Source: Acidobacteriaceae bacterium KBS 146
GTDB lineage: Bacteria > Acidobacteriota > Terriglobia > Terriglobales > Acidobacteriaceae
Assembly: GCA_000688615.1 (NCBI GenBank)
Contig: JHVA01000001.1
Span: 3,658,001-3,722,000 of the forward strand
DNA length: 64,000 nt
Reading direction: 5' to 3'
The notes under the pieces: model-generated
The model's database searches: none
Seen by the model: only the letters and a program-made list of their open reading frames with translations
What the model was told of the DNA's origin: nothing
Part shown: positions 41,223 through 50,153 of the stretch, piece by piece
Layout of the letters: each line of letters opens with the position of its first letter
Numbering within the stretch: position 1 is the stretch's first letter
Made by a program: the position numbers and the translations under genes

Positions 41223-41909
41223 ATGGCTAAAGATTTCGTTGAGTCGCCAACCGCTACTTGCGATCGCCAGGAAGAGCAAGTATCAGCACCAGAACAAGGC
41301 AGTCCTGGGCGTCTTAGCAGACGCTCGTTTCTCTCGCATCTGGGAGCTGCTGGTCTCGCCACGACGGCTTCACCTCTGCTTGCTTCGTCTGGTGCAGCGC
41401 CCGTTTCCGAAGAGATACAGGAGACAGCTTCCAAAGCGGCGCAAGGGGCCATTCCTATTACGTTGAAGGTGAATGGCACGGAGCATCGCCTTCGGCTCGA
41501 CCCTCGAACGACGCTGCTTGATTGCCTTCGCGAGAATCTCAATCTGCCGGGCACGAAAAAGGGATGCGATCACGGCCAGTGCGGCGCGTGTACCGTGCAT
41601 GTGAATGGAAGAAGAGTGAACTCGTGCCTATCGTTTGCGGTGATGCATCCCGGAGACGAGATCACCACCATTGAAGGGATCGGCGAGCCTGGTCACCTTC
41701 ATCCGGTCCAGTCCGCCTTTGTGGAGCATGACGCCTTTCAGTGCGGGTACTGTACGTCGGGCCAGATTATGTCAGCTGTTGCTGTGTTGAAAGAGCCGGT
41801 AGGCCCAACGGATGAGGATGTGAAACAAGCGATGTACGGCAATATTTGCCGATGCGGCGCTTATCCCAACATTATTGCTGCCGTGCAATCCGCGCGGAAA
41901 CGAATTTGA
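41223..41909 (+). CDS. Aldehyde oxidoreductase, 2Fe-2S subunit (PaoA-like), Tat-exported
   Basis: The 228-aa iron-sulfur subunit has a twin-arginine signal (LSRRSFLSHLGAAGLA, about 31-46). A plant-type ferredoxin domain follows with Cys115, Cys120, Cys123 and Cys135, then a helical domain with Cys174, Cys177, Cys209 and Cys211 (CGYCTSG and CRCG). It passes electrons from the molybdenum site to FAD. First gene of a three-gene operon. The signal implies that the whole complex is exported folded, as in E. coli PaoABC. Confidence 0.93.
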   Translation: MAKDFVESPTATCDRQEEQVSAPEQGSPGRLSRRSFLSHLGAAGLATTASPLLASSGAAPVSEEIQETASKAAQGAIPITLKVNGTEHRLRLDPRTTLLDCLRENLNLPGTKKGCDHGQCGACTVHVNGRRVNSCLSFAVMHPGDEITTIEGIGEPGHLHPVQSAFVEHDAFQCGYCTSGQIMSAVAVLKEPVGPTDEDVKQAMYGNICRCGAYPNIIAAVQSARKRI

Positions 41910-41942
41910 GACTGTAGCCCGCTTAGGATATCGGAGCCAAGA

Positions 41943-42944
41943 ATGGAAACTTTTCAGTTCAGCCGACCTACGACGATAGGACAGGCGATTCAGCTTGGAG
42001 CGAAAGCGTCGACGGCGCAGCAGGTCGCCGATGTTCGCTTTGTGGCTGGAGGTACGACGCTTGTCGACCTGATGAAGTTGAATGTAGAGCGCCCGAGGCA
42101 GCTGGTGGATATCAATCTTCTTCCGATGGAAAAGATTGAGACGACGGCTGAGGGCGGGCTGGTCATCGGTGCACTTGCTCGGAATGCCGATGTCGCTCGA
42201 CATCCTGTGGTCCTGCGTGATTATGCAGTTCTGTCTGAGGCGCTGCTGTCTGGCGCGTCACCACAGTTGAGGAATATGGCGACAACGGGAGGCAATCTTC
42301 TTCAGCGTACGCGGTGCGTCTACTTCAGAGATACGGTGCATGCGTGCAACAAACGGGAGCCGGGCAGTGGATGTTCCGCGATTGGCGGGCATAACCGTAT
42401 GCTTGCGATTCTGGGGACGAGCAAGGATTGCATCGCAAGTAATCCATCGGACCAGAATGTAGCCCTGACTGCTCTCGAGGCTACGATCCAGGTAGAAGGA
42501 CCGCGAGGGAAGCGAACGATTCCGATCAACGACTTTTATCTTCTTCCTGGATCGACTCCGCATCGCGAGACGGTCCTGGAACCGGGAGATGTGATTGTGA
42601 GCGTAACGCTTCCTCCTCCGCGCGGAGTGAAGTCGCACTATCTGAAGCTGCGGGACCGCGCGGCGTATGAGTTTGCCCTGGCTTCCGCGGCCATTGTGCT
42701 GAGGTTGAATGGCAAGAAGATTGAGCATGTGAGAGTTGCCATGGGGGGAGTGGGGACGAGGCCATGGCGTTCTCTTGAAGCAGAACATGTGCTGCAGGGC
42801 CGGACGGTGGAGATGGAGACTTTTCGGCGCGCTGCGGAAGCGGCCTTGAAGGATGCCCGGCCCGCGAGCGAGAACGGATTCAAGGTGGAGCTGGCGAAGC
42901 GGTGTCTTGTTCGTGCACTGGTGACGGCAACCGCTACGGCCTGA
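41943..42944 (+). CDS. Aldehyde oxidoreductase, FAD subunit (PaoB-like)
   Basis: The 333-aa FAD-binding subunit of the xanthine dehydrogenase family has FVAGGTTLVDLMK (FAD loop) and TTGGNLLQRTRC. An extra cysteine-rich insertion with Cys125, Cys135, Cys144 and Cys163 matches the additional 4Fe-4S cluster known from E. coli PaoB. It starts 33 bp after the small subunit and has no signal of its own, so it would be carried out with its partner. Confidence 0.92.
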   Translation: METFQFSRPTTIGQAIQLGAKASTAQQVADVRFVAGGTTLVDLMKLNVERPRQLVDINLLPMEKIETTAEGGLVIGALARNADVARHPVVLRDYAVLSEALLSGASPQLRNMATTGGNLLQRTRCVYFRDTVHACNKREPGSGCSAIGGHNRMLAILGTSKDCIASNPSDQNVALTALEATIQVEGPRGKRTIPINDFYLLPGSTPHRETVLEPGDVIVSVTLPPPRGVKSHYLKLRDRAAYEFALASAAIVLRLNGKKIEHVRVAMGGVGTRPWRSLEAEHVLQGRTVEMETFRRAAEAALKDARPASENGFKVELAKRCLVRALVTATATA

Positions 42945-42997
42945 TGGCGCTGAAGCGCGGGCGAGCCACAAGCGGCAGGATCTGAGGAGACGGTCTT

Positions 42998-45313
42998 ATG
43001 ATGTTTCGGGAGTTTGTGGAATTCATCAAATCGGATGAGGGGCCGGCGCCATCGGCACAGCAGCGAGAGGCGGCATCGCCGTCGAAGGTGATTGGAGCAG
43101 CGCTGCCGAGGATTGATGGACCGTTGAAGACGACGGGCAAAGCGCTGTACGCCTCCGACTATAACTTTCCGAATATGACGTACTGCGTTCCTGTCCGGGC
43201 TACGATCGCCAGTGGGAAGATCCTGCGAATCGACAGCTCGGCTGCAGCGAAGATGCCTGGGGTGCTGCTGGTTCTTCATCACGGCAATATCATGCCGCTG
43301 TATCGCAATGCTTCGGGAGGTCGCAATAGTGAAAATCGACCTCCTTTTGAGGATGACACGATCTACTACTGGGGTCAGTATGTAGCAGCCGTGGTTGCGG
43401 AGACGTTTGAGCAAGCGCAAGCGGCTGCGGCAGCGGTGCGTGTCGATTACGATTCGCAGCGCTTTAATGTTTCCACCGTGCTGGAGGATTCCCTGCCAGC
43501 TGAAGGACAGCCGGGTGGTCCTCGGCTGCTGAGTCATCGCGGAGATCCGGATGCGGCGTTTGCTGCGGCGGCGGTGAAGGTAGATGAGACCTATACAACT
43601 CCGGTTGAGACTCACAACCCGATGGAGATGCATGCCACCGTTGCTGTCTGGGACGGAGAGAAGTACACCCTTTACGAGTCCTCGCAGGGTGTCATGAATC
43701 ATCAGACGGTGATGGCGCAGGTCCTTGGAGAGCCAAAGGAGAACGTCGAGGTGATTTCACGCTTCATCGGCTCCGGGTTTGGAGGAAAGCTGTTTCCGTG
43801 GACACATTCTGCGATTGCCGCCGCAGCAGCGCGAAAACTGAATCGACCGGTGAAGTTCACACTGAATCGCAAGATGATGTTTGCCAATGTCGGGCATCGC
43901 CCGCGCACCCAGCAACGACTGCGCCTTGGTGCTACCGCTGAGGGAAAGTTGGTCGCGTTACGGCATGACTACCGGAATCACACGTCGTTGGGCGACGATA
44001 TCCGAGAAAACTGCGGAGAGGCTACACCGTTTTTATACAGCACAGCGAATCTCGCAGTGACTTCGGCACTTGTTCGCAGGAACGTAGGGACGCCTACACC
44101 GATGCGAGGTCCGGGCGCAGTTCCGGGGCTATTCGCGCTTGAGTCTGCGATGGATGAGCTTGCCATCAAGCTGAAGAAGGATCCGGTGGCTTTGCGTCTT
44201 TCGTTGGATACGCTGGAGGACGAAGAGAAGAAGAAGCCGTTTTCGTCGCGACACCTAAAAGAGTGTCTGCAAGTGGGAGCAGAGAAGTTCGGCTGGTCGC
44301 GGCGCACGCCCGAGGTTGGGTCGATGCGCAAGGGCGACGTGATTCTTGGATGGGGAGTGGCGTGTGCCTCGTGGGGAGCGAGTCGCGGAGCCAGCGAAGC
44401 CTCGGTCAGTCTTCGCAGCGATGGTACGGTGCGGGTCAGCTCAGGAACTCAGGATATCGGCACAGGTACCTACACGGTGATGGCCCAGGTGGTCAGCGAC
44501 AAGACGGGCGTTCCCATCGACAAGATCGAAGTCATTCTTGGGAGCAGCAATCTTCCTCCTGGGCCAACGTCGGGCGGCTCTACTGCTACGGCGACGATCA
44601 TGCCATCCGTCGTCGATGCAGTGAACGCAGCGACCAAGATTCTGATGACGGTCGCCACGACGACAAAAGGATCGCCCTTCAATGGCAAAGATGCGAGCAA
44701 GCTGATGCTGATGGATGGATGTGTCTGTGAGAAGGGAGCATCTTCGCCCGTACCATTTCAAGAGATTCTGAAGGCCGCAAACGTTGGATCGGCGGACGGC
44801 CGAGGAAGATCGGGAGGCCTTGGTGCGGATCCGAAGGCCCGTGATTACTCAACGCATTCTTTTGGAGCTCAGTTTGTCGAGATCGAGTGGGACCCGGGAA
44901 TCGCACGCGTGCGTGTGAGCCGCGTTGTCAGCGTCATCGATGGCGGCAGGATTTTAAACAAAAGGACCGCTACGAACCAGATTGCAGGAGCGGTTGTGAT
45001 GGGAATCGGAATGGGATTGCTCGAAGAGACGATCTACGATCCGAGGAATGGCCATCCGATCAACGATAACTACGCGGACTATATTGTCCCGACGATTGCC
45101 GACACTCCGGATATCGATGTCCATTTCCTTGATATACCGGACCCGATCATGGGGGAGTACGGCATACGAGGTATCGGCGAGATCGGTCTGGCTGGTATTG
45201 CTCCGGCGATTACGGCAGCGGTCTATCACGCTACCGGTATTCGGGTGAGGGATCTTCCCGTGCGGATTGAAGATCTTCTGGCTCATACAGGTCCGTCCAC
45301 AAAAAGGGCCTGA
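42998..45313 (+). CDS. Aldehyde oxidoreductase, molybdenum-binding subunit (PaoC-like)
   Basis: The 771-aa large subunit has IGAALPRIDGPLKTTGKALYASD at the start, the molybdopterin motifs GSGFGGKLFPW and TPMRGPGAVPGLFALES, QDIGTGTYTVMAQV, and the active-site glutamate segment GIGEIGLAGIAPA near the end. It oxidises aldehydes or N-heterocycles. Last gene of the operon. No XdhC/PaoD-type cofactor insertion chaperone is encoded nearby. Confidence 0.93.
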   Translation: MMFREFVEFIKSDEGPAPSAQQREAASPSKVIGAALPRIDGPLKTTGKALYASDYNFPNMTYCVPVRATIASGKILRIDSSAAAKMPGVLLVLHHGNIMPLYRNASGGRNSENRPPFEDDTIYYWGQYVAAVVAETFEQAQAAAAAVRVDYDSQRFNVSTVLEDSLPAEGQPGGPRLLSHRGDPDAAFAAAAVKVDETYTTPVETHNPMEMHATVAVWDGEKYTLYESSQGVMNHQTVMAQVLGEPKENVEVISRFIGSGFGGKLFPWTHSAIAAAAARKLNRPVKFTLNRKMMFANVGHRPRTQQRLRLGATAEGKLVALRHDYRNHTSLGDDIRENCGEATPFLYSTANLAVTSALVRRNVGTPTPMRGPGAVPGLFALESAMDELAIKLKKDPVALRLSLDTLEDEEKKKPFSSRHLKECLQVGAEKFGWSRRTPEVGSMRKGDVILGWGVACASWGASRGASEASVSLRSDGTVRVSSGTQDIGTGTYTVMAQVVSDKTGVPIDKIEVILGSSNLPPGPTSGGSTATATIMPSVVDAVNAATKILMTVATTTKGSPFNGKDASKLMLMDGCVCEKGASSPVPFQEILKAANVGSADGRGRSGGLGADPKARDYSTHSFGAQFVEIEWDPGIARVRVSRVVSVIDGGRILNKRTATNQIAGAVVMGIGMGLLEETIYDPRNGHPINDNYADYIVPTIADTPDIDVHFLDIPDPIMGEYGIRGIGEIGLAGIAPAITAAVYHATGIRVRDLPVRIEDLLAHTGPSTKRA

Positions 45314-45346
45314 CTTCCTAAAGTAACGGCTATTTTCGTAGTGGAT

Positions 45347-45379
45347 TTGCTGGCTCCCATTTGGAATGGAAGCCAGCAA
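45347..45379. terminator. Bidirectional hairpin between convergent genes
   Basis: Arms TTGCTGGCT and AGCCAGCAA enclose an inner CCATT/AATGG pairing. It lies between the convergent molybdenum subunit and TonB receptor genes and probably ends transcription from either side. Confidence 0.55.
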
Positions 45380-45401
45380 GTTCAACAGAACGTGACTCCA
45401 G

Positions 45402-48400
45402 CTAAAAATAAATCTTTGCTGCAACCTCCCCCTGGCGTGCCGCATTCAGCGTAGAACTGATGGTTCCCGCTGAGACAGCGTCGATGTTGGTGGACGGGCT
45501 GGCAAAGGTGGTGTGATTGAAGGTGTTATAGAAGGAGGCCCTGAGTTCGAGAGATTTGGATTCCGTAAAACGGAAGTTCTTGATCAGGGACGTGTCGAAC
45601 TGTACGAGACCATCCGCTCGCAAAGTGTTAATCCCTCCATTGCCGTAGGTGTACTGGGCGGGAACGGCAAATGCGTCGGTTCCGTTCGGCTGGAGGGAGC
45701 GGCAGGTAGGATTGCGGGAATCGTAGTACCAGCAGTTCACGTTTCTGACGAGGGTGGCCTTGCCGACTACATTTGGTCGCTGACTGCCTACGCCAGTATT
45801 TGCCTGATCGCCACTGATGGTTGGGGTGAAGGGGAGACCTGACTGGAGCGTGGCGATATTAGAGATATTCCAACCTCCGACGAGCGTATCTGCCCACTTT
45901 GGAATGTGCGAGAAGAGCAGCCGATCACGGCCGATCGGCAGATGATAGAGAGCGCTTGCGACGAAGTTGTGTTTGAGGTCGTAGCTGCACACTCCGTAGT
46001 AGCGGATGAGAGGCGTGTCTTCTCGAGTGACCGAGGTATAAGTCCCGTCGTTGAGGCATTTGGCATAGGTGTAGGAGACGAGAAACGTGGCTCCGGCTAA
46101 GTTGCGCGCCTCAAGCTTTGTCTGCAGCGCGTTGTAGCTTCCGCTACCTGCGAATTTGGAGTAGTTGATTGTGCCCCATTGCGGTCGTGGCCTTCGAGTC
46201 TGAATATCTCCAGACGCAGGATTGGGATCGTTGATCTGGAAGCCCTGCTGCATATGTGTCGTCTTGTTTCCGACATACGCCACATCGAGGGAGATCCGGC
46301 TTCCGAACTGGCGTTGAACGGCAGCGTTGTACTCCTGAATGTAAGTATTTTTTACGTCAAGCGCCATGGAGGTGATGCTGGGTGTGGAGCAGGACTTCGC
46401 AACATAGCCGAAGGCGCAGGTCGCACCGGAGGTGTTGGGCGCTACGACTGGTTGGCCGAGGTAATAGTCGGCAAGAGTATGGGTTGGAGTGCCCGATGTG
46501 TTGTTGAGAGTTTGAGAAGCGATGAAGGGTACGGTGTTCTGGGTGTTGTTGATGGCGTTGCTGTCGGGATAGAGAAAGAAGATTCCATATCCTCCGCGAA
46601 CGACGGTGTTGTTGGACGGGCTGTAAGCGAAGCCCAAGCGCGGGCCAATATCGAAGTAGTCGGATTTTCGAATGGATTTCGGTAACCCAAGGTCCTCTGC
46701 ATACTCAAAGCGGTCTGCAAACTGAGGAGCGAGCTCCGGGGTGAGAGGCTGGGCGTTGATGGAGTAGTCGCGGGGAAGAACCAGCTTGCCAGTAGCAAGA
46801 TCAAAACCGGTGATCTGACCCTTGTCGCCCGAATTGTAGAAGGGATTGATCTCCCAACGAAGTCCGGCGTTGATGGTGAGGTTCGATTTCGCCTTGTAGT
46901 TGTCCTGGAGATAAAACGATTGGAAGTTGCCAGCATTTCCCCAGAGGCTCCGAAAGCTGGAGCGGCTGGCGCTGCGCGGGTATCCCATCAGGAAGTCGGC
47001 GAGATTATCGCCTGAATAGCCTCCGTTGAAGTTGAAGGTTCCAACGGAGTTATTCCCCGCGACGAACATGTTTGTGTTGTGGAAGAGTTCGTATCCGAAG
47101 CGGATATCGTGCTTTCCTGAGGCGTAGGTAACGTGGTCGACGTACTGCCAGGAGCGAATCTTGTTCTGCTTGGGATAGCTGTTATTGGCCTGGCCATTGA
47201 AGTTGGAGTAGTTTGCGATTGTGATGCTGGGAAAGCCTTTGGTGGAATCGGGAGCAAGGTCACTCAGACCCTGAATTCCTGCCGCGGCGTTGATGTCCTG
47301 ACCTTGCAATGAACTTGTGAAGAGGAAATAGCTTCTGTAGTAGGAGACCTGAAGCTCGTTAATCCATTTGGAGTTGAAGACGTGCGTTTCGCGGAACAAT
47401 GCATTCTGGCCGCGGCTTCGTAAGGGAAAGCCTCCCATGGCGGGATAAGCGTTCGGGTCGGTCTCGCGATTGTCTGCGATGGAGTATCGGCCAGTCAGCC
47501 GGTCGGAGTTTGTGAGCTGGTGATCGATGCGTATGTCGCCTTGCCCGAGCTGCTGCTGCAATTTGTTGGTGAGAATGGCACGGCCGACGCCGTTGATGAC
47601 GGCATTGGCACGAGGCATGTATTGCAGCAGGTACGCGGACTGGGGGGATGGCGTAAAGGTATTGGGCCCACGACCGTCATTGACCTGTTTCCCGGTCTTC
47701 GGATCGCGGATGATGAGGTTCGTACTCCTGAAATCGCCGGTACGCTGAGCGTCTGTGGCTACGATGCTGTTGAAGGCCTGCGCAAGACTATAGAGTGTCT
47801 CCTGCATATCTACGAAGAAGAAGGTTTTGTCTTTCCAGATGGGACCTCCGACGGCAAAGCCGAACTGGTTTCGATGGAGCGACTGATTGCGGGCACTCGA
47901 TCCTGAGGGAGGCACGAAGAAGTAGTTCTTAGCATCAAGCGCATTGTTTCGGAGAAACTCGTACACGGTGCCATGGAGCTTGTTGGTTCCGCTTTTGAGG
48001 GTGGCATTGATGATGGTGGGACTATGGCCGTATTCCGCGCCCATGTTGCTGGATTCGACCTTGAATTCGTCGAGCGCATCCACATTAGGCTGAATGATGG
48101 TTCCACCGAGCTGGAACTCGGTGATATTGGCGCCATCGAGATACCAGCCGGTGAAGGATGGAGATAGTCCGTTGACGTTTACATTGACGGCACTGGCTCG
48201 GATGGAGGTTCCACCAGAGGCGATATTCTGGCCGCCCTGAATATAGCTAACGCCCGGAGTGAGCTGGGTGAGCTGCCAAAAGGAGCGGCCGTTGATCGGC
48301 ATGTTCTGTACAGTCTGGGTGTCGATCACCTGTCCGACTGAGGAGGAAGCCTGATTAAGAAGGGGAAGATCGGCGGAGATGACCGTGACCTGCTCATTCG

Positions 48401-48746
48401 TAGAGCCGACGTGAAGGATGGGGTTAATGGTGGATCGTTGTGCGACCTGCAGTTCGGTATCGGGGACCTGGGCCGGGGCGAATCCATCTTTAGTGACGCG
48501 CAGTGAATAATGGCCGATCTGAAGATTGGGTACGGTGAAGGATCCACTGGCGTCGGTGGTCACGTTCCGTTCTTCGCCGGTTCCAAGATTTCTGGTTGTA
48601 ACGGTAGCGCCGGGGATGACGGCTCCGCTCTCATCGGTCGTGGTTCCTGTGATCGTACCGGTATTACTTTGTGCCGACAGAGTGATCGCACTCAGTCCGC
48701 CTAACAGGGTCGCGATCAGAAGATCGCGGACTCTTTGATAACGCAT
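45402..48746 (-). CDS. TonB-dependent receptor, Oar/carboxypeptidase-regulatory type
   Basis: The 1114-aa receptor has a signal peptide (to about 26), a CnaB-like domain (about 28-110: TTDESGAVIPGATVTTRNL, LQIGHYSLRVTKDGF) and a plug (about 115-260 with VNVNGLSPSFTGWYLDGANI and GTNKLHGTVYEFLRNNALDAKNYF). A long barrel ends in IYF. GAGGAG precedes the ATG. It follows the alginate-lyase-family gene by 43 bp on the same strand, so both are likely co-transcribed and handle the same polysaccharide. Confidence 0.92.
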   Translation of the reverse strand: MRYQRVRDLLIATLLGGLSAITLSAQSNTGTITGTTTDESGAVIPGATVTTRNLGTGEERNVTTDASGSFTVPNLQIGHYSLRVTKDGFAPAQVPDTELQVAQRSTINPILHVGSTNEQVTVISADLPLLNQASSSVGQVIDTQTVQNMPINGRSFWQLTQLTPGVSYIQGGQNIASGGTSIRASAVNVNVNGLSPSFTGWYLDGANITEFQLGGTIIQPNVDALDEFKVESSNMGAEYGHSPTIINATLKSGTNKLHGTVYEFLRNNALDAKNYFFVPPSGSSARNQSLHRNQFGFAVGGPIWKDKTFFFVDMQETLYSLAQAFNSIVATDAQRTGDFRSTNLIIRDPKTGKQVNDGRGPNTFTPSPQSAYLLQYMPRANAVINGVGRAILTNKLQQQLGQGDIRIDHQLTNSDRLTGRYSIADNRETDPNAYPAMGGFPLRSRGQNALFRETHVFNSKWINELQVSYYRSYFLFTSSLQGQDINAAAGIQGLSDLAPDSTKGFPSITIANYSNFNGQANNSYPKQNKIRSWQYVDHVTYASGKHDIRFGYELFHNTNMFVAGNNSVGTFNFNGGYSGDNLADFLMGYPRSASRSSFRSLWGNAGNFQSFYLQDNYKAKSNLTINAGLRWEINPFYNSGDKGQITGFDLATGKLVLPRDYSINAQPLTPELAPQFADRFEYAEDLGLPKSIRKSDYFDIGPRLGFAYSPSNNTVVRGGYGIFFLYPDSNAINNTQNTVPFIASQTLNNTSGTPTHTLADYYLGQPVVAPNTSGATCAFGYVAKSCSTPSITSMALDVKNTYIQEYNAAVQRQFGSRISLDVAYVGNKTTHMQQGFQINDPNPASGDIQTRRPRPQWGTINYSKFAGSGSYNALQTKLEARNLAGATFLVSYTYAKCLNDGTYTSVTREDTPLIRYYGVCSYDLKHNFVASALYHLPIGRDRLLFSHIPKWADTLVGGWNISNIATLQSGLPFTPTISGDQANTGVGSQRPNVVGKATLVRNVNCWYYDSRNPTCRSLQPNGTDAFAVPAQYTYGNGGINTLRADGLVQFDTSLIKNFRFTESKSLELRASFYNTFNHTTFASPSTNIDAVSAGTISSTLNAARQGEVAAKIYF

Positions 48747-48789
48747 GGTGATACTCCTCTCAGTGCTACGTTGCTTCAGCGATCCGCGA

Positions 48790-49965
48790 CTATACCCACA
48801 GGAGGGGCTGGCGAATCGGATAGTTCCGGATGATCTCTTTGTCCGTGGGATCAGGATTGAGCTGTTTCCACAGGGCGATGTATTCCGGCCGATGACAGGC
48901 GAGACCGGAGAACAACAGACCAGGAGAACGCGCTGGAAGAGCGTCGAAGTGCTCGACGTCTTTGCGGTATGGCCAGCGGGTTTTGTCCTTTAAATAGGGA
49001 AAGAGAAATTCGGCCGCTTTACAGAGTCCACGCCCATCGGGCAGAGAAAAGGTGGTGAGGTTCTGACCTGTGCCGATTAAGGATTGCGCGAGGCCTGCCA
49101 TGACATCGAAGTTGAAGATGGAGTAGCTGTAGGGCTTTGTGCGATCCAGTTCGCGTGGGAAAGAACCATTTTGTCCCAGTTGGCTGGATAGCAGGGTTTG
49201 AACGAACCATGCGTGGATCTCTTTCCGGATGGATTCGTCACCGATCAGCCGGGCATATTCTGAAGCCTGCAGCGCCCAGCAGGTCGCATGATTGTTGAGG
49301 GCGGAGCGCTCATCTTTGCCCTTCTGACTTGTGGTCATCCATTGGAGATAGTCATGGAACCAGTCCTTGACCGCATCCATATCGTTGGGGGAGAGCGCTG
49401 ATCGATCGAGAAGAGAGGCTGCGCGAGCGACCTCGACCAAATGCAGGGTGTCGATAATGCCATAGCTGCGCCCGGTGGAGCGGCCAATGACTCCCTGGGA
49501 GAACTCGAGATTTGGGTTCATACGAGTCGCTGGGGTCACGAACCAGGCTCTGAGATAATCCCCGGCTTTCTGTGCATAGCGTTTCTCATGGGTCAGTCTC
49601 CACGCTGCGGTAAGAGCCGGCATGCGGATGGAGAGCTCCACCATGACCCTTCGGTGATCGTCGAAGTTTTCGGGATTGCTCTGTCCGTCGCGGTTGATGT
49701 AGGGGCCATGGGGATTCTTTGGGTCGGGCCAGAAGTAGTCCGCCTGCGAGAAAAAGTCGTGCAGGCCGCCTGGGCTTTTGGGCGAGTGGAAGGAGGTGAT
49801 GGTGACGGGAGCGAGGGACAGATATTGCTGGGCAGCTCGGAGTATCCGGGCCCGGTCAGTTTGTGCGACCAGTCGATACCCGGTTGATTCAGAAGATGCC
49901 AGGGCTTTCGGGGCAAATAACCCGGCCACGGCACTGAGGCAGAAGTCTCGGCGGTTCCATAACAT
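48790..49965 (-). CDS. Alginate lyase family protein, exported
   Basis: The protein of about 391 aa is read from ATG 49965 (MLWNRRDFCLSAVAGLFA), which gives a twin-arginine-like signal; the frame to 50001 only adds 12 residues. The alpha/alpha-barrel domain of the alginate-lyase (PF05426) family is visible: DYFWPDPKNPHGPYINRDGQSNPENFDDHRR, LEFSQGVIGRSTGRSYGIID, LNNHATCWALQASEYARLIGD and SYSIFNFDVMAGLAQSL. It probably cleaves a uronate polymer in the periplasm. First gene of an operon with the TonB receptor; divergent from a regulator. Confidence 0.85.
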   Translation of the reverse strand: MLWNRRDFCLSAVAGLFAPKALASSESTGYRLVAQTDRARILRAAQQYLSLAPVTITSFHSPKSPGGLHDFFSQADYFWPDPKNPHGPYINRDGQSNPENFDDHRRVMVELSIRMPALTAAWRLTHEKRYAQKAGDYLRAWFVTPATRMNPNLEFSQGVIGRSTGRSYGIIDTLHLVEVARAASLLDRSALSPNDMDAVKDWFHDYLQWMTTSQKGKDERSALNNHATCWALQASEYARLIGDESIRKEIHAWFVQTLLSSQLGQNGSFPRELDRTKPYSYSIFNFDVMAGLAQSLIGTGQNLTTFSLPDGRGLCKAAEFLFPYLKDKTRWPYRKDVEHFDALPARSPGLLFSGLACHRPEYIALWKQLNPDPTDKEIIRNYPIRQPLLWV

Positions 49966-50038
49966 CAGTTCGAATACCTTTCGTTTGGGAAACTGGACCA
50001 CGCTGCTCTTTGGGAGCTACGGTCGGCAAGTAACTCAC

Positions 50039-50153
50039 CGTTTGTCCCAAATGTTTGGTCTTGTTGTACGGGACCGGACGTTTGTCCCATTTCTGTAAGT
50101 GACTGAAAGTAAGGAGCAATTGGTGAATTCGATATACTGGTCTGTCTCAAATG
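50039..50153 (+). promoter_or_regulatory. Repeated TTTGTCCCA motifs in divergent promoter
   Basis: CGTTTGTCCCA occurs at 50039-50049 and 50079-50089, exactly 40 bp apart. A weaker TCTGTCTCAAATG at 50141-50153 includes the regulator's start codon. Helically phased repeats in this 185-bp divergent gap suggest binding sites for a transcription factor controlling both genes. Confidence 0.45.

Noticed and set aside
42638..43702. 354-codon minus-strand frame
   Set aside because: Antisense to the FAD and molybdenum subunits, which are certain; no domain recognised.
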